Source of the DNA: Arthrobacter crystallopoietes
GTDB lineage: Bacteria > Actinomycetota > Actinomycetes > Actinomycetales > Micrococcaceae
NCBI RefSeq assembly: GCF_002849715.1
Contig: NZ_CP018863.1
Span: forward strand, 1,798,001-1,862,000
DNA length: 64,000 nt
Direction of reading: 5' to 3'
Position numbers and translations under genes: made by a program. Positions 18,447 through 27,744 of this stretch are shown piece after piece. Below the pieces are notes generated by a model. The model was given only the letters and a program-made list of their open reading frames with translations, did not search any database and was not told the DNA's origin. How positions within the stretch are numbered: position 1 is the stretch's first letter; the number at the start of each line of letters is the position of its first letter.

Positions 18447-19340
18447 ATGCGATACGTGGTCGGCTGCACCGAGGACGAACGCGGCCGCGAAGCCATTGCC
18501 TTGGCGCGCGCCCTGGCCCGGGCGCCTGGCGCGGAGCTCGATCTGGTGCATGTCCTCCCGGGACCGGGGGACCAGCTCCGGCTGGCGCAGGAGCGCGAAT
18601 ACCAGCAGTATCTCGCCGGACGGGCCGACGCTTGGCTGGATAAGGCGCTGGCGCTCGTGCCGGCGGACGTCACCGCGCGCAAGCACATCCGGACCGCGGA
18701 TTCCTTCGCGGAGGGCCTGATCGAGGCGGCGGAGGAATTCGGGGCGAGGCTGATCGTGGTCGGCGCAGCCAGCAAAGGCTTGTTCAAGCGGTTCACGGTC
18801 GGCTCGGTGGCCAACGCGCTGCTGCATGCCTCCCACGTTCCGGTAGCGCTGGCCCCCTCCGGCTACCGGCCGCCCCGCGACATCACCAGGCTCACGTGCG
18901 CGCTCGGGACCCGGCCGGGCGCCGAGACCCTGCTCGATGTGGCGGTGGATGCGGCGGCGATGCGCCATGTCCCGCTGCGGGTGATTTCCCTGGTGACGCT
19001 CGACGCCGGACCTGGCAGTTCGGCAGCCGAGGTGGAAAGTTGGGCGAAGAGCCATGCGGAGATCGCGTTGGCCAAGGCCGTGGAGGGCGTGGCCAAGCGG
19101 ACGCTGGTGACGGCGGCGGTGGCGAGCGGCGATTCCATCGAGGATGCCATCGAGCGGTTGGACTGGGACGAGAGCGAAGTGGTGGTGATCGGCTCCAGCC
19201 GGCTCGCGGCGCGCAGCAGGATCTTCCTGGGCACGACGGCGAACAAGATGCTGCGTGCTCTGCCGGTGCCGATGGTAGTGGTGCCCCGCGACCATGTCCG
19301 GCTGGATGAGCAGCCCGAGCTGCCGGCAGACAGTGATTAG
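18447..19340 (+). CDS. universal stress protein, tandem UspA domains
   Basis: 297 residues, two Usp domains (about 1-137 and 145-287). Each ends with the nucleotide-binding pattern: VGAASKGLFKRFTVGSVAN and IGSSRLAARSRIFLGTTAN, so both likely bind ATP. GGAGG stands 8 nt before the ATG. Its stop lies inside the predicted start region of the MocR-type regulator, suggesting the two are transcribed together. Role in this locus unknown; Usp proteins often respond to carbon or energy stress. Confidence 0.9.
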   Translation: MRYVVGCTEDERGREAIALARALARAPGAELDLVHVLPGPGDQLRLAQEREYQQYLAGRADAWLDKALALVPADVTARKHIRTADSFAEGLIEAAEEFGARLIVVGAASKGLFKRFTVGSVANALLHASHVPVALAPSGYRPPRDITRLTCALGTRPGAETLLDVAVDAAAMRHVPLRVISLVTLDAGPGSSAAEVESWAKSHAEIALAKAVEGVAKRTLVTAAVASGDSIEDAIERLDWDESEVVVIGSSRLAARSRIFLGTTANKMLRALPVPMVVVPRDHVRLDEQPELPADSD

Positions 19341-20874
19341 CGCCGGGAGCAGGGAGCCGGACCGGCAGACGCAGGCGCAGGCGCAGGTTGCCGCCGTCGC
19401 GTCCGCCGTCGTACGGACGCCGATCTCCATCAACGAAGACAGCACCGCGCCGCTCTACCGGCAGCTGCGCGAGGCGCTGGAACACCAGATCGTCAGCGGC
19501 GGCCTGAACCCGGAGCTGCCGCTGCCTTCCTCGCGGGAGCTGGCGCGCGAACTGGGGCTTTCGCGCAATACCGTCAACGCGGCGTACCAGGAACTGCAGG
19601 CGCAGGGCATCATCGAGCCGCACGCCCGGCGCGGGTTTTTCGTCAACCTGCAGATGCTGCAGGGCACGGCTCCGGCCGATGGCAGCACGGCTGCCCGAGC
19701 CGAGAAGGTGGACTGGTCCCGGCACCTGGGCCGCCGGCTGGATGCCGGGATGCCCGAGATCACGAAGGTGCGCGACTGGGCCTCCTACCCGTATCCGTTT
19801 GTGGCCGGGCAGGTGGACGAGAAGGACTTTCCGCGGCTCGGCTGGGCCAAGGCGCTGCGCGACGCGCTGGACCCGCCGCACCTGCACTACAGCCTGCGCG
19901 ACGGCGTCGACGAGGACGATCCGCTGCTGGTCCGGATGCTCTGCCAGCAGGTTCTGCCAGCGCGGGGCATCGAGGCAGCCCCGGAAAATGTGCTGATCAC
20001 GTCGGGCTCACAGCAGGGGCTGGACCTGCTGGCGCACACCATCATGGAGCCCGGGTCCGTCGTCGGCGTTGAGGATCCGGGCTACACGGATGCGCGGCAC
20101 ACCTTTGTCCGCGCCGGCGCCGAGCTGCGGCCGCTGCCGGTGGACGACGCCGGCCTGGTACCGCCGGAGCGGCTGGACGGCATCGGGCTGTTGTACCTGA
20201 CGCCCAGCCACCACAGCCCCACCAACGTGACGCTCTCCGGCGCGCGCCGGCACCAGATCCTCGCCGACGCCCGCGCGGCCGATGCCCTGATCATCGAGGA
20301 CGACTACGACAGCGAGTTCCGTTACCGCGGAAAACCGACACCGGCACTGAAGGCGCTGCCGAACAGCGAACGCGTCATCTACCTTGGATCCTTCACGAAG
20401 TTCCTCGCCCCGGGACTGCGGCTGGGCTACCTGGTGGCCGACGCGGAGCTGGTGGCCGAACTGCGGAACCAGCGCCGCTACCGGCTGCGGCATATCTCCG
20501 GACACCTGCAGCGCGCGATGGCCCTGCTCATCGAATCCGGCCAGTACCGCCGAACCATTCGACGACGGCGAACGCAGCTGCAGCGCAAATGGGCCGTCCT
20601 CACCGAGGCACTCGACGAAGTGCTGCCGTGGAACGTGAATGCACCGCCGGGCGGCGTGAGCATTTGGCTCCGCGGACCGGAGGGGCTCGACTGCGTCCAG
20701 CTCGCCGAAAAGGCCCTCGAGGCCGGCGTGGTGATCGAGCGTGGCGACGTGTTCTTCGCCGATCCGCTGGCCAACCGCGAGTGCTTTCGGCTTGGCTTTG
20801 CCGCCATCGACATCGCCGACATCCGGCCGGGCGTCGAGCGGCTTGGCAAAGTGATCGCCGAACTGACGGAGTGA
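19333..20874 (+). CDS. MocR-subfamily GntR regulator, TauR-like
   Basis: 513 residues from GTG 19333 (a start at 19294 in the same frame is possible). N-terminal GntR winged HTH (APLYRQLREALEHQIVSGGL, LPSSRELARELGLSRNTVNAAYQEL) joined to a fold-type I aminotransferase domain (about 110-510) with the PLP lysine region GSFTKFLAPGLRLGY. MocR proteins use PLP plus an amine as coinducer. TauR of Rhodobacter, which activates taurine genes, has this architecture, and here the gene sits upstream of alr-tpa-pta. GabR or PdxR roles cannot be excluded but fit the neighbours less well. Confidence 0.85.
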   Translation: MISAGSREPDRQTQAQAQVAAVASAVVRTPISINEDSTAPLYRQLREALEHQIVSGGLNPELPLPSSRELARELGLSRNTVNAAYQELQAQGIIEPHARRGFFVNLQMLQGTAPADGSTAARAEKVDWSRHLGRRLDAGMPEITKVRDWASYPYPFVAGQVDEKDFPRLGWAKALRDALDPPHLHYSLRDGVDEDDPLLVRMLCQQVLPARGIEAAPENVLITSGSQQGLDLLAHTIMEPGSVVGVEDPGYTDARHTFVRAGAELRPLPVDDAGLVPPERLDGIGLLYLTPSHHSPTNVTLSGARRHQILADARAADALIIEDDYDSEFRYRGKPTPALKALPNSERVIYLGSFTKFLAPGLRLGYLVADAELVAELRNQRRYRLRHISGHLQRAMALLIESGQYRRTIRRRRTQLQRKWAVLTEALDEVLPWNVNAPPGGVSIWLRGPEGLDCVQLAEKALEAGVVIERGDVFFADPLANRECFRLGFAAIDIADIRPGVERLGKVIAELTE

Positions 20875-20957
20875 AGCCGGCGGGCTGAACCAGCGGACTG
20901 GGGACTCGTGGAGGGTTGCCCGACGGCGGCCTACTGAGGATCGGCGTCGACCGTCCG

Positions 20958-20970
20958 CTGGTACCTGAAC
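20958..20970 (+). promoter_or_regulatory. candidate TauR-type site upstream of alr
   Basis: CTGGTACCTGAAC lies in the 242-bp space before alr. A nearly identical CTGGTACCTAAA occurs at 22324-22335 before tpa. With one T removed both resemble CTGGACYTAA, reported for alphaproteobacterial TauR. Confidence 0.3.
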
Positions 20971-21116
20971 AATGGGGCCGGACTGGCCCTGTCCGTGGCC
21001 GATCCCCGTGACCCACAGTGTTGATACCGGCTGTGCTCCCGCGCGCCCGGCCCACCTGAGCCAGACCCACCAAGGCACCCGTAATTCCATCCGCACCCCA
21101 CCCAAAAGGAGCAGTC

Positions 21117-22334
21117 ATGACGGAAACACTCGCCGGTCGGCCCGCTGCGCAAGCCTCTTCGCAGCCACACCCACACCCGCACCCGCACCCGCACCCGAAG
21201 CAGCACCCGCAGCGCGTCGCCATCATCGACCTGGACGCCATCAGCCAGAACGTCGCCACGCTGCGTTCGGTCGCCCGGTCCGGCGAGCTGATGACCGTGG
21301 TGAAGGCGGACGGGTATGCCCACGGCCTCGTGCCCGTGGCCCAGGCCGCGCTCGCCGGCGGCGCCACCCGTCTGGGAACGGCCGTGCTCGAAGAGGCCTT
21401 CGCCCTGCGCGACGCCGGCGTCACCGCGCCGATCTTTTCGTGGCTCGCCTCGCCGGGAACGGACTACGCCGCGGCCATCAAGCGGGACATCGAACTGGCG
21501 GCCTACGGCACGGACCAGCTGGCCGAAATCGTCCAGGCGGCCGAAGCGGCAGGCAGCCCCGCCGTCGTTCATTTGAAGGCGGATACCGGGATGTGGCGCG
21601 GCGGGGCAGCCCCGGCCGACTGGCCGGAACTGGTGGCGGCGGCCCGGAGAGCGGAGGCGGACGGACTGATCCGGGTGGTGGGGCTCTGGTCCCATCTGGC
21701 CTGCGCCGACGAGCCGGGGCATCCGTCCCTCGCGGCCCAGCTGCGCGTCTTCGAGGAGGCCAGCGACCTGGCCCGGGCCGCCGGCCTGCGCCCGACACTG
21801 CGGCATATCGCCAATTCCGCGGCGACACTGTCCCTGCCCGAGAGCCATTTCGACATGGTCCGCCCCGGCATCGCGACCTACGGCATCAATCCGATTCCCG
21901 TGGAACATCGCACGGGCATGCCGCGCCTGCGCCCGGCGATGACCCTGGCCGGAGCCATCGTCCAGACCAAACGCGCCCCGGCCGGCTCCGGCGTCTCCTA
22001 CGGCCACACCGAGATCCTGCCGCAGGAAACTACCCTCGCCGTCGTGCCCCTGGGCTACGCCGACGGCGTTTTCCGCAGTGCCAGCGGGATCGGCCAGGTG
22101 CAGGTGGGCGGCGGGCGGTACCGCGTCACCGGACGCGTCTGCATGGACCAGTTCATCATCGACGTCGGTGATGACGCGGTGGCGGCGGGGGACCGGGTGG
22201 TCCTGTTTGGCCCGGGCGACGACGGCGAGCCGAGCGCGGATGACTGGGCTGACGCGGCCGGAACCATTCCGTACGAGGTGCTGACCCGCATCGCGGCGAG
22301 GGTGCCGCGGGTCTACCGGGGATCTGGTACCTAA
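21117..22334 (+). CDS. alr: alanine racemase with His-Pro repeat N-terminus
   Basis: 405 residues. Interconverts L- and D-alanine. PLP lysine K63 in VVKADGYAHG and catalytic Tyr Y295 in GVSYGHTEILP; DMVRPGIATYGI and GRVCMDQFIIDVG are also family motifs. AAAAGGAG lies 6 nt before the ATG. An unusual His-Pro dipeptide run (HPHPHPHPHPHP at about 18-29) precedes the barrel. In this cluster it may supply D-alanine to a D-amino-acid dehydrogenase so that alanine from taurine transamination can be recycled. A housekeeping cell-wall role is the alternative. Confidence 0.9.
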   Translation: MTETLAGRPAAQASSQPHPHPHPHPHPKQHPQRVAIIDLDAISQNVATLRSVARSGELMTVVKADGYAHGLVPVAQAALAGGATRLGTAVLEEAFALRDAGVTAPIFSWLASPGTDYAAAIKRDIELAAYGTDQLAEIVQAAEAAGSPAVVHLKADTGMWRGGAAPADWPELVAAARRAEADGLIRVVGLWSHLACADEPGHPSLAAQLRVFEEASDLARAAGLRPTLRHIANSAATLSLPESHFDMVRPGIATYGINPIPVEHRTGMPRLRPAMTLAGAIVQTKRAPAGSGVSYGHTEILPQETTLAVVPLGYADGVFRSASGIGQVQVGGGRYRVTGRVCMDQFIIDVGDDAVAAGDRVVLFGPGDDGEPSADDWADAAGTIPYEVLTRIAARVPRVYRGSGT

Positions 22335-22416
22335 AAAGTCATCCCATTCTGGGTCTTTGGTGGGTCCTGGCAATAGTCCAGAGTGATACACACCACACCA
22401 TGATCCGGTCATGGTG
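22324..22416 (+). promoter_or_regulatory. regulatory region of tpa
   Basis: Contains CTGGTACCTAAA (22324-22335, overlapping the alr stop), CTGGACTAT on the minus strand (22381 to 22373), and a perfect 8-bp inverted repeat CACCATGA / TCATGGTG (22396-22403 and 22409-22416). Candidate binding sites for the MocR-type regulator. Confidence 0.35.
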
Positions 22417-22468
22417 GTCCGATCAGCCCAGTGCTGATGCATCGTAAAGAATTCGACTGGAGGGTCCC

Positions 22469-23839
22469 GTGACTAACTCAGAGAACCGCACGCTTGCCCA
22501 GCGGCACCTGTTTCCGCACTTCACCACCGGTAAGGCTTGGCGGGACCCTAACCTGCCCATCATCGTCAGCGGCGAGGGTTGCTACCTCATCGACGAGGAC
22601 GGCAACCGCTTCCTGGACGGCCTGGCCGGGCTGTTCTGCGTGAACATGGGCCACGGCCGCACCGACATCCCCGCCGCCGCCACCAAGCAGATGTCCAAGC
22701 TGGCCTATTGGACCAACTGGGGCTCCGCCCACCCGGCCGCCGTCGAGGCCGCCACCACGATCGCCAGCCTGGCCCCGGGCGATCTGGACGTGACGTTCTT
22801 CGTCAACTCCGGCTCGGAGGCCGTGGAGTCCGCGATCAAGTTTGCCCGCCAGTACCACCGCAGCCAGGGCCAGCCCGAGCGGACCAAGATCATCGCCCGC
22901 AACATGGCCTATCACGGCACCACCCTGGGCGCGCTCGCCGTCACCGGCATCCCCGCCTACAAGGAAGCCTTCGGCGAACTGATGCCCGGCGTGCGGCACG
23001 TGCCCAACACGCTCGGCGAGACCATCCCCGAGGGCGGCACGGCGGCGGACCTGCCCAGCATCCAGGCCATCCTGCAGGTCATCGAGGAAGAGGGCGCGCA
23101 CACCATCGCCGCCCTGTTCGCAGAGCCGGTGCAGAACTCGCGCGGCGCGCTGGTCCCGCCGCCGGGCTACTGGCAGGAACTGCGCGCCATCTGCGACCGC
23201 TTCGGCATCCTGCTGGTCGCGGACGAGGTCATCTGCGGCTTCGGCCGTCTGGGCGAGTGGTTCGGCAGCACAAAGTACGACGTCGTTCCGGACCTGCTGA
23301 CCTTCGCCAAGGGTTCCACCTCCGGCTACGCGCCGCTGGGCGGAGTCCTCATCCGCACCCCGCTGGCCAACGCGCTGCTGGATTCCCCGGCCGCCGGCAT
23401 CTTCACCCACGGCGCCACCTGGGGCGGACACCCGGTATCGACGGCGGTGGCGGTCGCCAACCTCGGCGCCCTGCAGGAAGAGAACATCCCGGGCAACGTG
23501 CGCAGCCTCGAACCGTACTTCCAGGCCGGACTCAACCAGATCCGCGACGCCCACCGCAGCGTGCTGGAGTGGCGCGGCACCGGCTTCTTCTACGCCATCG
23601 AGCTCACCGGCGACCGTGAGAGCGGACGTACCCTGACGCCCGAGCAGTCCAAGGAGCTCCTCGGCAGCGTGATGCCCAAGGCCATGCGCGAGGTCAACCT
23701 GATCACCCGCCCGGACAACCGCGGCGCCACCATGCTGGTGCTCTCGCCGCCACTGGTCGCCGACCAGGCCGTGCTGGATGACCTGTTGACCAAGGTGGAC
23801 CACGTCATGTCCGCCACGGACAAGCATTTGGGGCTCTAG
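22469..23839 (+). CDS. tpa: class III aminotransferase, probable taurine:pyruvate aminotransferase
   Basis: 456 residues, GTG start with GGAGGG 4 nt upstream. Fold-type I class III enzyme: FFVNSGSEAVESAIKFAR, YHGTTLGALAVTG, ADEVICGFGRLGEWFG and PLP lysine K281 in TFAKGSTSGYAPLGG. Length and motifs match Tpa-like omega-aminotransferases. Assignment to taurine rests on context: TauR-like regulator upstream, pta and a TauZ-type exporter downstream, and xsc 20 kb away. It would yield sulfoacetaldehyde and L-alanine. A beta-alanine or other omega-amino acid substrate is possible. Confidence 0.85.
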   Translation: MTNSENRTLAQRHLFPHFTTGKAWRDPNLPIIVSGEGCYLIDEDGNRFLDGLAGLFCVNMGHGRTDIPAAATKQMSKLAYWTNWGSAHPAAVEAATTIASLAPGDLDVTFFVNSGSEAVESAIKFARQYHRSQGQPERTKIIARNMAYHGTTLGALAVTGIPAYKEAFGELMPGVRHVPNTLGETIPEGGTAADLPSIQAILQVIEEEGAHTIAALFAEPVQNSRGALVPPPGYWQELRAICDRFGILLVADEVICGFGRLGEWFGSTKYDVVPDLLTFAKGSTSGYAPLGGVLIRTPLANALLDSPAAGIFTHGATWGGHPVSTAVAVANLGALQEENIPGNVRSLEPYFQAGLNQIRDAHRSVLEWRGTGFFYAIELTGDRESGRTLTPEQSKELLGSVMPKAMREVNLITRPDNRGATMLVLSPPLVADQAVLDDLLTKVDHVMSATDKHLGL

Positions 23840-23877
23840 GCAATGAAGCAGCTCAACACGTCCGGACCGGAGAGTCG

Positions 23878-24939
23878 GTGTACAGCATGACCACGCAGAT
23901 TGCCGGCCGTCGGCTGGCGGAGAAGCAACCGGCGGATAACCAGTTGCAGGCCGGCTGGTGCGCCCGCCTCGCCGGGGACCGGAACCGGGTGGTGCTGGCG
24001 GACGGGCGGGACGAACGGGTCCTCGCCGCGGCCGCCGAGCTGGCCGGCCTGGGCATCGTGCCCGTGCTGGTCGACGAGCCGGCCGAAATCCGCCGCTCGG
24101 CCGCAGCCGCCGGCGTGAAGCTGCCGTCCGACGTCGTTATCCTGGCCCCGGAGCAGGTGCGCCGCTCCGGGGCGGGGGAGCTACTCGCCGAGCGCGCGGC
24201 CGGGCGCAAACCCGGAACCGCCGAGGCTTGGCTGGCCGATCCGCTGTTCCTGGCCATGGCGGCGCTGGCCGCGGACGACGCCGATGCCTGCGTGGCCGGC
24301 GCGAACCGGCCCACTGCCGACGTACTGCGCGCGGCGTTGCGCGTGGTCGGCACGGCGGAGGGTTCCGACTGCGTGAGCAGCAGCTTCCTGATGCACCTGC
24401 AGGATGGCCGGACGTTCGGCTACGGCGACTGCGCCGTGCTGCCGGAGCCCGACGCCGGCCAGCTCGCCGAGGTGGCGGTGGCCACCAGCCGCACGTTCGC
24501 GGCCCTCACCGGCGAAGAGCCGCAGGTGGCCATGCTGTCCTTCAGCACCATGGGCAGCGCCGACCATGCCAGCGTGTCCCGGGTCCGCGAGGCCACCGCC
24601 ATCGTGCGGGACCGCGAGCCGGGGCTGGCCGTCGACGGCGAACTGCAGTTCGACGCCGCCCTGCTCGAATCCGTGGCCCGCAGCAAGGCGCCGGATTCCG
24701 GCGTCGCCGGGCACGCCAACGTCTTCATCTTTCCCAATCTCGCCGCGGGCAACATCGGCTACAAGATCACCCAGCGGCTCGGCGGAGCGGCGGCCTACGG
24801 GCCGATCCTGCAGGGGCTCGCCCTGCCCGTCAACGACCTCTCCCGCGGCTGCACCGCGGCCGACGTCGTCAATGTAGCGATCATCAGCGTTTTGCAATCC
24901 CAAACCAGCGTCACCAGGCTCGGTCCCTCCGGACTGTAG
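23878..24939 (+). CDS. pta: phosphate acetyltransferase (sulfonate-pathway type)
   Basis: 353 residues, single Pta catalytic domain without the N-terminal DRTGG extension of housekeeping Pta. Motifs: ADACVAGANRPTADVLRAAL, LSFSTMGSADHASVSRVREA, ELQFDAAL and NVFIFPNLAAGNIGYKITQR. Converts acetyl phosphate plus CoA to acetyl-CoA. This short form accompanies Xsc, which makes acetyl phosphate. GTG 23878 and ATG 23887 are both possible starts; GGAGAG precedes them. Confidence 0.92.
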   Translation: MYSMTTQIAGRRLAEKQPADNQLQAGWCARLAGDRNRVVLADGRDERVLAAAAELAGLGIVPVLVDEPAEIRRSAAAAGVKLPSDVVILAPEQVRRSGAGELLAERAAGRKPGTAEAWLADPLFLAMAALAADDADACVAGANRPTADVLRAALRVVGTAEGSDCVSSSFLMHLQDGRTFGYGDCAVLPEPDAGQLAEVAVATSRTFAALTGEEPQVAMLSFSTMGSADHASVSRVREATAIVRDREPGLAVDGELQFDAALLESVARSKAPDSGVAGHANVFIFPNLAAGNIGYKITQRLGGAAAYGPILQGLALPVNDLSRGCTAADVVNVAIISVLQSQTSVTRLGPSGL

Positions 24940-24982
24940 CCCGCACGGGCAGAGACCTCTGTCCCTGGAGAATGAGGTTTAC

Positions 24983-26560
24983 ATGAAAGCAACAACTGAG
25001 ACCGGCAACGTGGCCGGCCGCGGAGCTTCGGCCGGACCGGCGGCAACCCCCGGACCCGACCAGCCCGAGCGGCTGGCGAAGACCCTCAAGCCCAGCTGGG
25101 TCTGGGCCATCGCCCTCGGCTCGGCCGTCGGCTGGGGCGCGTTCATCCTGCCCACCGACTGGATCGCCGCGGCGGGACCGGTGGGCGCGATGAGCGGCTT
25201 CCTCATCGGCGGCGGGTTGATGGTGCTGATTGCCGTCAGCTACGGCTTCCTGATCCGCAGCTTCCCCGTCTCGGGCGGCGAGCTGGCGTTCGCGCTGGTG
25301 GGCTTCGGCCGGACCCACGCCTTCTTCTGCGGCTGGTTCCTGACCCTGGGCTACACCTGCATCGTGGCGCTGAACGCCTCGGCGCTGGCGCTGCTGTTCC
25401 GGAAACTGCTGCCCGGGGTGGTCCAGCAGGGCTACCTCTACACCATTGCCGGCTACGACGTGTACATGGTGGAAGTGCTCATCTCGATCACCGCGCTGGC
25501 GGTCTTCGCCTACCTGAACATCCGCGGCACGGCACTGTCCGGCCGGGTCCAGTTCATCGCCTGCGTGATCATGTTGATCGCGGTGGGCTGCATCCTGACG
25601 GCGGTCCTGATCCATCCCGACAGCCTGGTCAGCAACGCCGCGCCCGCCTTCCCCCAGGGCGTCTCGCCGCTGACCGCAATCCTGGCGATCGTCGCCATTG
25701 CGCCGTGGGCCTACATCGGTTTCGACAACGTGCCGCAGGCCGCCGAGGAGTTCGACTTCCCGCCGAGCAAGGCCATGAAGCTGATCGTGCTGGCGCTGCT
25801 CGCCGCGGCCCTGCTGTACGCGGCCATGATCGCCGCCGTCGCTGTTGCCGAACCGTGGGAAGCGCTCGTTTCCGGCCAGTCGGCCTGGGGCACGGCGGAT
25901 GCGGTGACCGGTCTGCTGGGCGGCGGCGGCATGCTGCTGCTGGCCATCGGCATCACCATGGGCGTGACCACCGGGCTGAATGGGTTCTACGTTTCCGCCA
26001 GCCGCATCCTGCTGGCCATGGGCCGGGCGCAGATGGTCCCGCAGGTCTTCGCCAAGCTGCACCCGAAGCACAAGACGCCGTACGTGGGCATCCTGTTTGT
26101 CGGCGCCTTCTGCCTGGTGACCCCTTGGTTCGGCCGGGCGGCGCTGGAATGGGTGGTCAACATGTCCGCCGTCGGCGTCACCGTGGCCTACCTGTACACC
26201 TGCCTGTGCGCCTTCAAGCTCTTCCGCAGCTCCGGCTCGGCACCCCGTCCCGGCGATCTGGAAGGCACGCGTTCGACGACGAAGAAGGTGCTCAGCATGG
26301 TCGGCGCCGTCATCTCGGTGTCCTTCATGGCGCTGCTGCTGTTGCCCGGCTCGCCTGCCATGCTCGGCCCGGAGTCCATGACGGCCCTGCTGATCTGGAT
26401 TGTGGTGGGCGTGGTCTTCTTCCTGCTGCGGCGCAAGCACAACCGGACGCTGACCAACGAGCAGGTGGATCTGCTGGTGCTGGGCAAGCCCCGGCCGGAA
26501 GGATTCGCCATCAAGGACAAGAACGCGCAGCGGGCCCAGGGCGACACGACGTCGGTCTAG
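24983..26560 (+). CDS. APC-family permease, probable importer for the taurine/sulfonate cluster
   Basis: 525 residues with about 12-13 membrane segments. An Ala/Pro/Gly-rich N-tail of about 35 residues precedes PSWVWAIALGSAVGWGAFILP; the glycine-rich GSAVGWGAFI is the TM1 unwound motif of APC carriers. IAPWAYIGFDNVPQAAEEFDF is the TM6 region. It lies between pta and the TauZ-type exporter, so uptake of taurine or a similar amine is inferred. No TauABC ABC importer is present in the window. Confidence 0.8.
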   Translation: MKATTETGNVAGRGASAGPAATPGPDQPERLAKTLKPSWVWAIALGSAVGWGAFILPTDWIAAAGPVGAMSGFLIGGGLMVLIAVSYGFLIRSFPVSGGELAFALVGFGRTHAFFCGWFLTLGYTCIVALNASALALLFRKLLPGVVQQGYLYTIAGYDVYMVEVLISITALAVFAYLNIRGTALSGRVQFIACVIMLIAVGCILTAVLIHPDSLVSNAAPAFPQGVSPLTAILAIVAIAPWAYIGFDNVPQAAEEFDFPPSKAMKLIVLALLAAALLYAAMIAAVAVAEPWEALVSGQSAWGTADAVTGLLGGGGMLLLAIGITMGVTTGLNGFYVSASRILLAMGRAQMVPQVFAKLHPKHKTPYVGILFVGAFCLVTPWFGRAALEWVVNMSAVGVTVAYLYTCLCAFKLFRSSGSAPRPGDLEGTRSTTKKVLSMVGAVISVSFMALLLLPGSPAMLGPESMTALLIWIVVGVVFFLLRRKHNRTLTNEQVDLLVLGKPRPEGFAIKDKNAQRAQGDTTSV

Positions 26561-26571
26561 CCAAGACTGCA

Positions 26572-26611
26572 CGGCCGGTGCGCCGCGGACATCCCCGCGG
26601 CGCACCGGCCG
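26572..26611 (+). promoter_or_regulatory. strong hairpin between permease and exporter genes
   Basis: Perfect 17-bp GC-rich arms 26572-26588 and 26595-26611 with a 6-nt loop and no T-tract. It sits in the 75-bp gap between two genes of the same operon. Confidence 0.6.
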
Positions 26612-26635
26612 CCATGAACGGAAAGGAAAACGACT

Positions 26636-27709
26636 ATGGTGAACACCGTGACACAGACGGTAAAGGGCGGTCCGGCCGGGAAACAATCGCGGCTGCGCTC
26701 GCTGGCAGAGTGGCTGGGGCGGAACTGGCCCGGCCTCACCGCCTGCGCCGTTGCCGTGCCGGCGGCGTTCGCCCTGCACCTGCTGATGCCGGCCGTGCCG
26801 GTGATGACCCTGGCCGTGATCATGGGCGTGCTCGCGGCAAACCTGCCCGGGATCTCGCGCCTCACCGTCGGCCCATGGCGGAAGGGCCTGGATTTCGCCG
26901 GCAAGCGGCTGATGCGTGCCGGCATCGTCCTGCTGGGCCTGAAGCTCAGTGTGGTGGACGTGCTGGAACTGGGCTGGGCCACGTTCGCGGTGATTGTCGC
27001 CGTCGTGCTTCTGGCCTTCGGCGGTACGTACCTGCTGGGCAAGGCCTTCCGGCTGCCGGGCGACCAGCCGCTGCTGATCGCCACCGGCTTCTCCATCTGC
27101 GGCGCCTCAGCCATCGGCGCGATGAGCGCGGTGCGCCGGTCCAAGCAGCAGGACACGGTGATTCCGGTGGCGCTGGTGACCCTGTGCGGCACCCTGGCCA
27201 TCGCCGTGCTGCCGCTGCTTATGCAGCCGCTGGGCCTGGGGCCGCTGGCCTTCGGCCAGTGGGTGGGCGCTTCAGTGCACGACGTCGGCCAGGTGGTCGC
27301 CACCGCGCAGACCGCGGGAACCGCCGCGCTCGCCGTCGCCATCGTCATCAAGCTGACCCGTGTGCTCACGCTGGCGCCCATGGTGGCCGTCACCGGCATC
27401 ATCAGCCGCCGCGGCCACAAGGGGACCGCCGGCTCCGAGCACCTGAAGCTGCCGCCGATCGTGCCGGCCTTCATCCTCGGGTTCGTCGCGCTGGTGGCCG
27501 TGCGCTCCCTGCTGCCGGTGCCTGAGGGCGTGCTGGAGGCGGCGACCATTGTCCAGGACGTGCTGCTTGCCGCCGCGCTCTTCGGGCTGGGCTCGGCCGT
27601 GCGCATGCGCGAACTGTTCAGCTCCCGCGGCAGCGCCGTGCTGATGGCACTGTGTTCCTGGGCGCTGATCGCCGGCCTGGCCTACGGCGGGATCCTGCTG
27701 CTGCAGTAA
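26636..27709 (+). CDS. TauZ/YeiH-type putative sulfate/sulfite exporter
   Basis: 357 residues, about 10 membrane segments, of the YeiH family (PF03601). Conserved segments: [53 protein letters not shown]. Members named TauZ accompany Xsc pathways and are thought to release sulfite or sulfate made by desulfonation. The N-terminal 25 residues are hydrophilic. Placement between the permease and the PLP lyase supports such a role. Confidence 0.88.
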   Translation: MVNTVTQTVKGGPAGKQSRLRSLAEWLGRNWPGLTACAVAVPAAFALHLLMPAVPVMTLAVIMGVLAANLPGISRLTVGPWRKGLDFAGKRLMRAGIVLLGLKLSVVDVLELGWATFAVIVAVVLLAFGGTYLLGKAFRLPGDQPLLIATGFSICGASAIGAMSAVRRSKQQDTVIPVALVTLCGTLAIAVLPLLMQPLGLGPLAFGQWVGASVHDVGQVVATAQTAGTAALAVAIVIKLTRVLTLAPMVAVTGIISRRGHKGTAGSEHLKLPPIVPAFILGFVALVAVRSLLPVPEGVLEAATIVQDVLLAAALFGLGSAVRMRELFSSRGSAVLMALCSWALIAGLAYGGILLLQ

Positions 27710-27744
27710 GCTTCTTTCGCCGAGCAACATTTTGGAAGGAAGCG

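Noticed and set aside
22478..26779. Long minus-strand frames opposite tpa, pta and the permease
   Set aside because: Third-position GC shadows of well-identified plus-strand genes.
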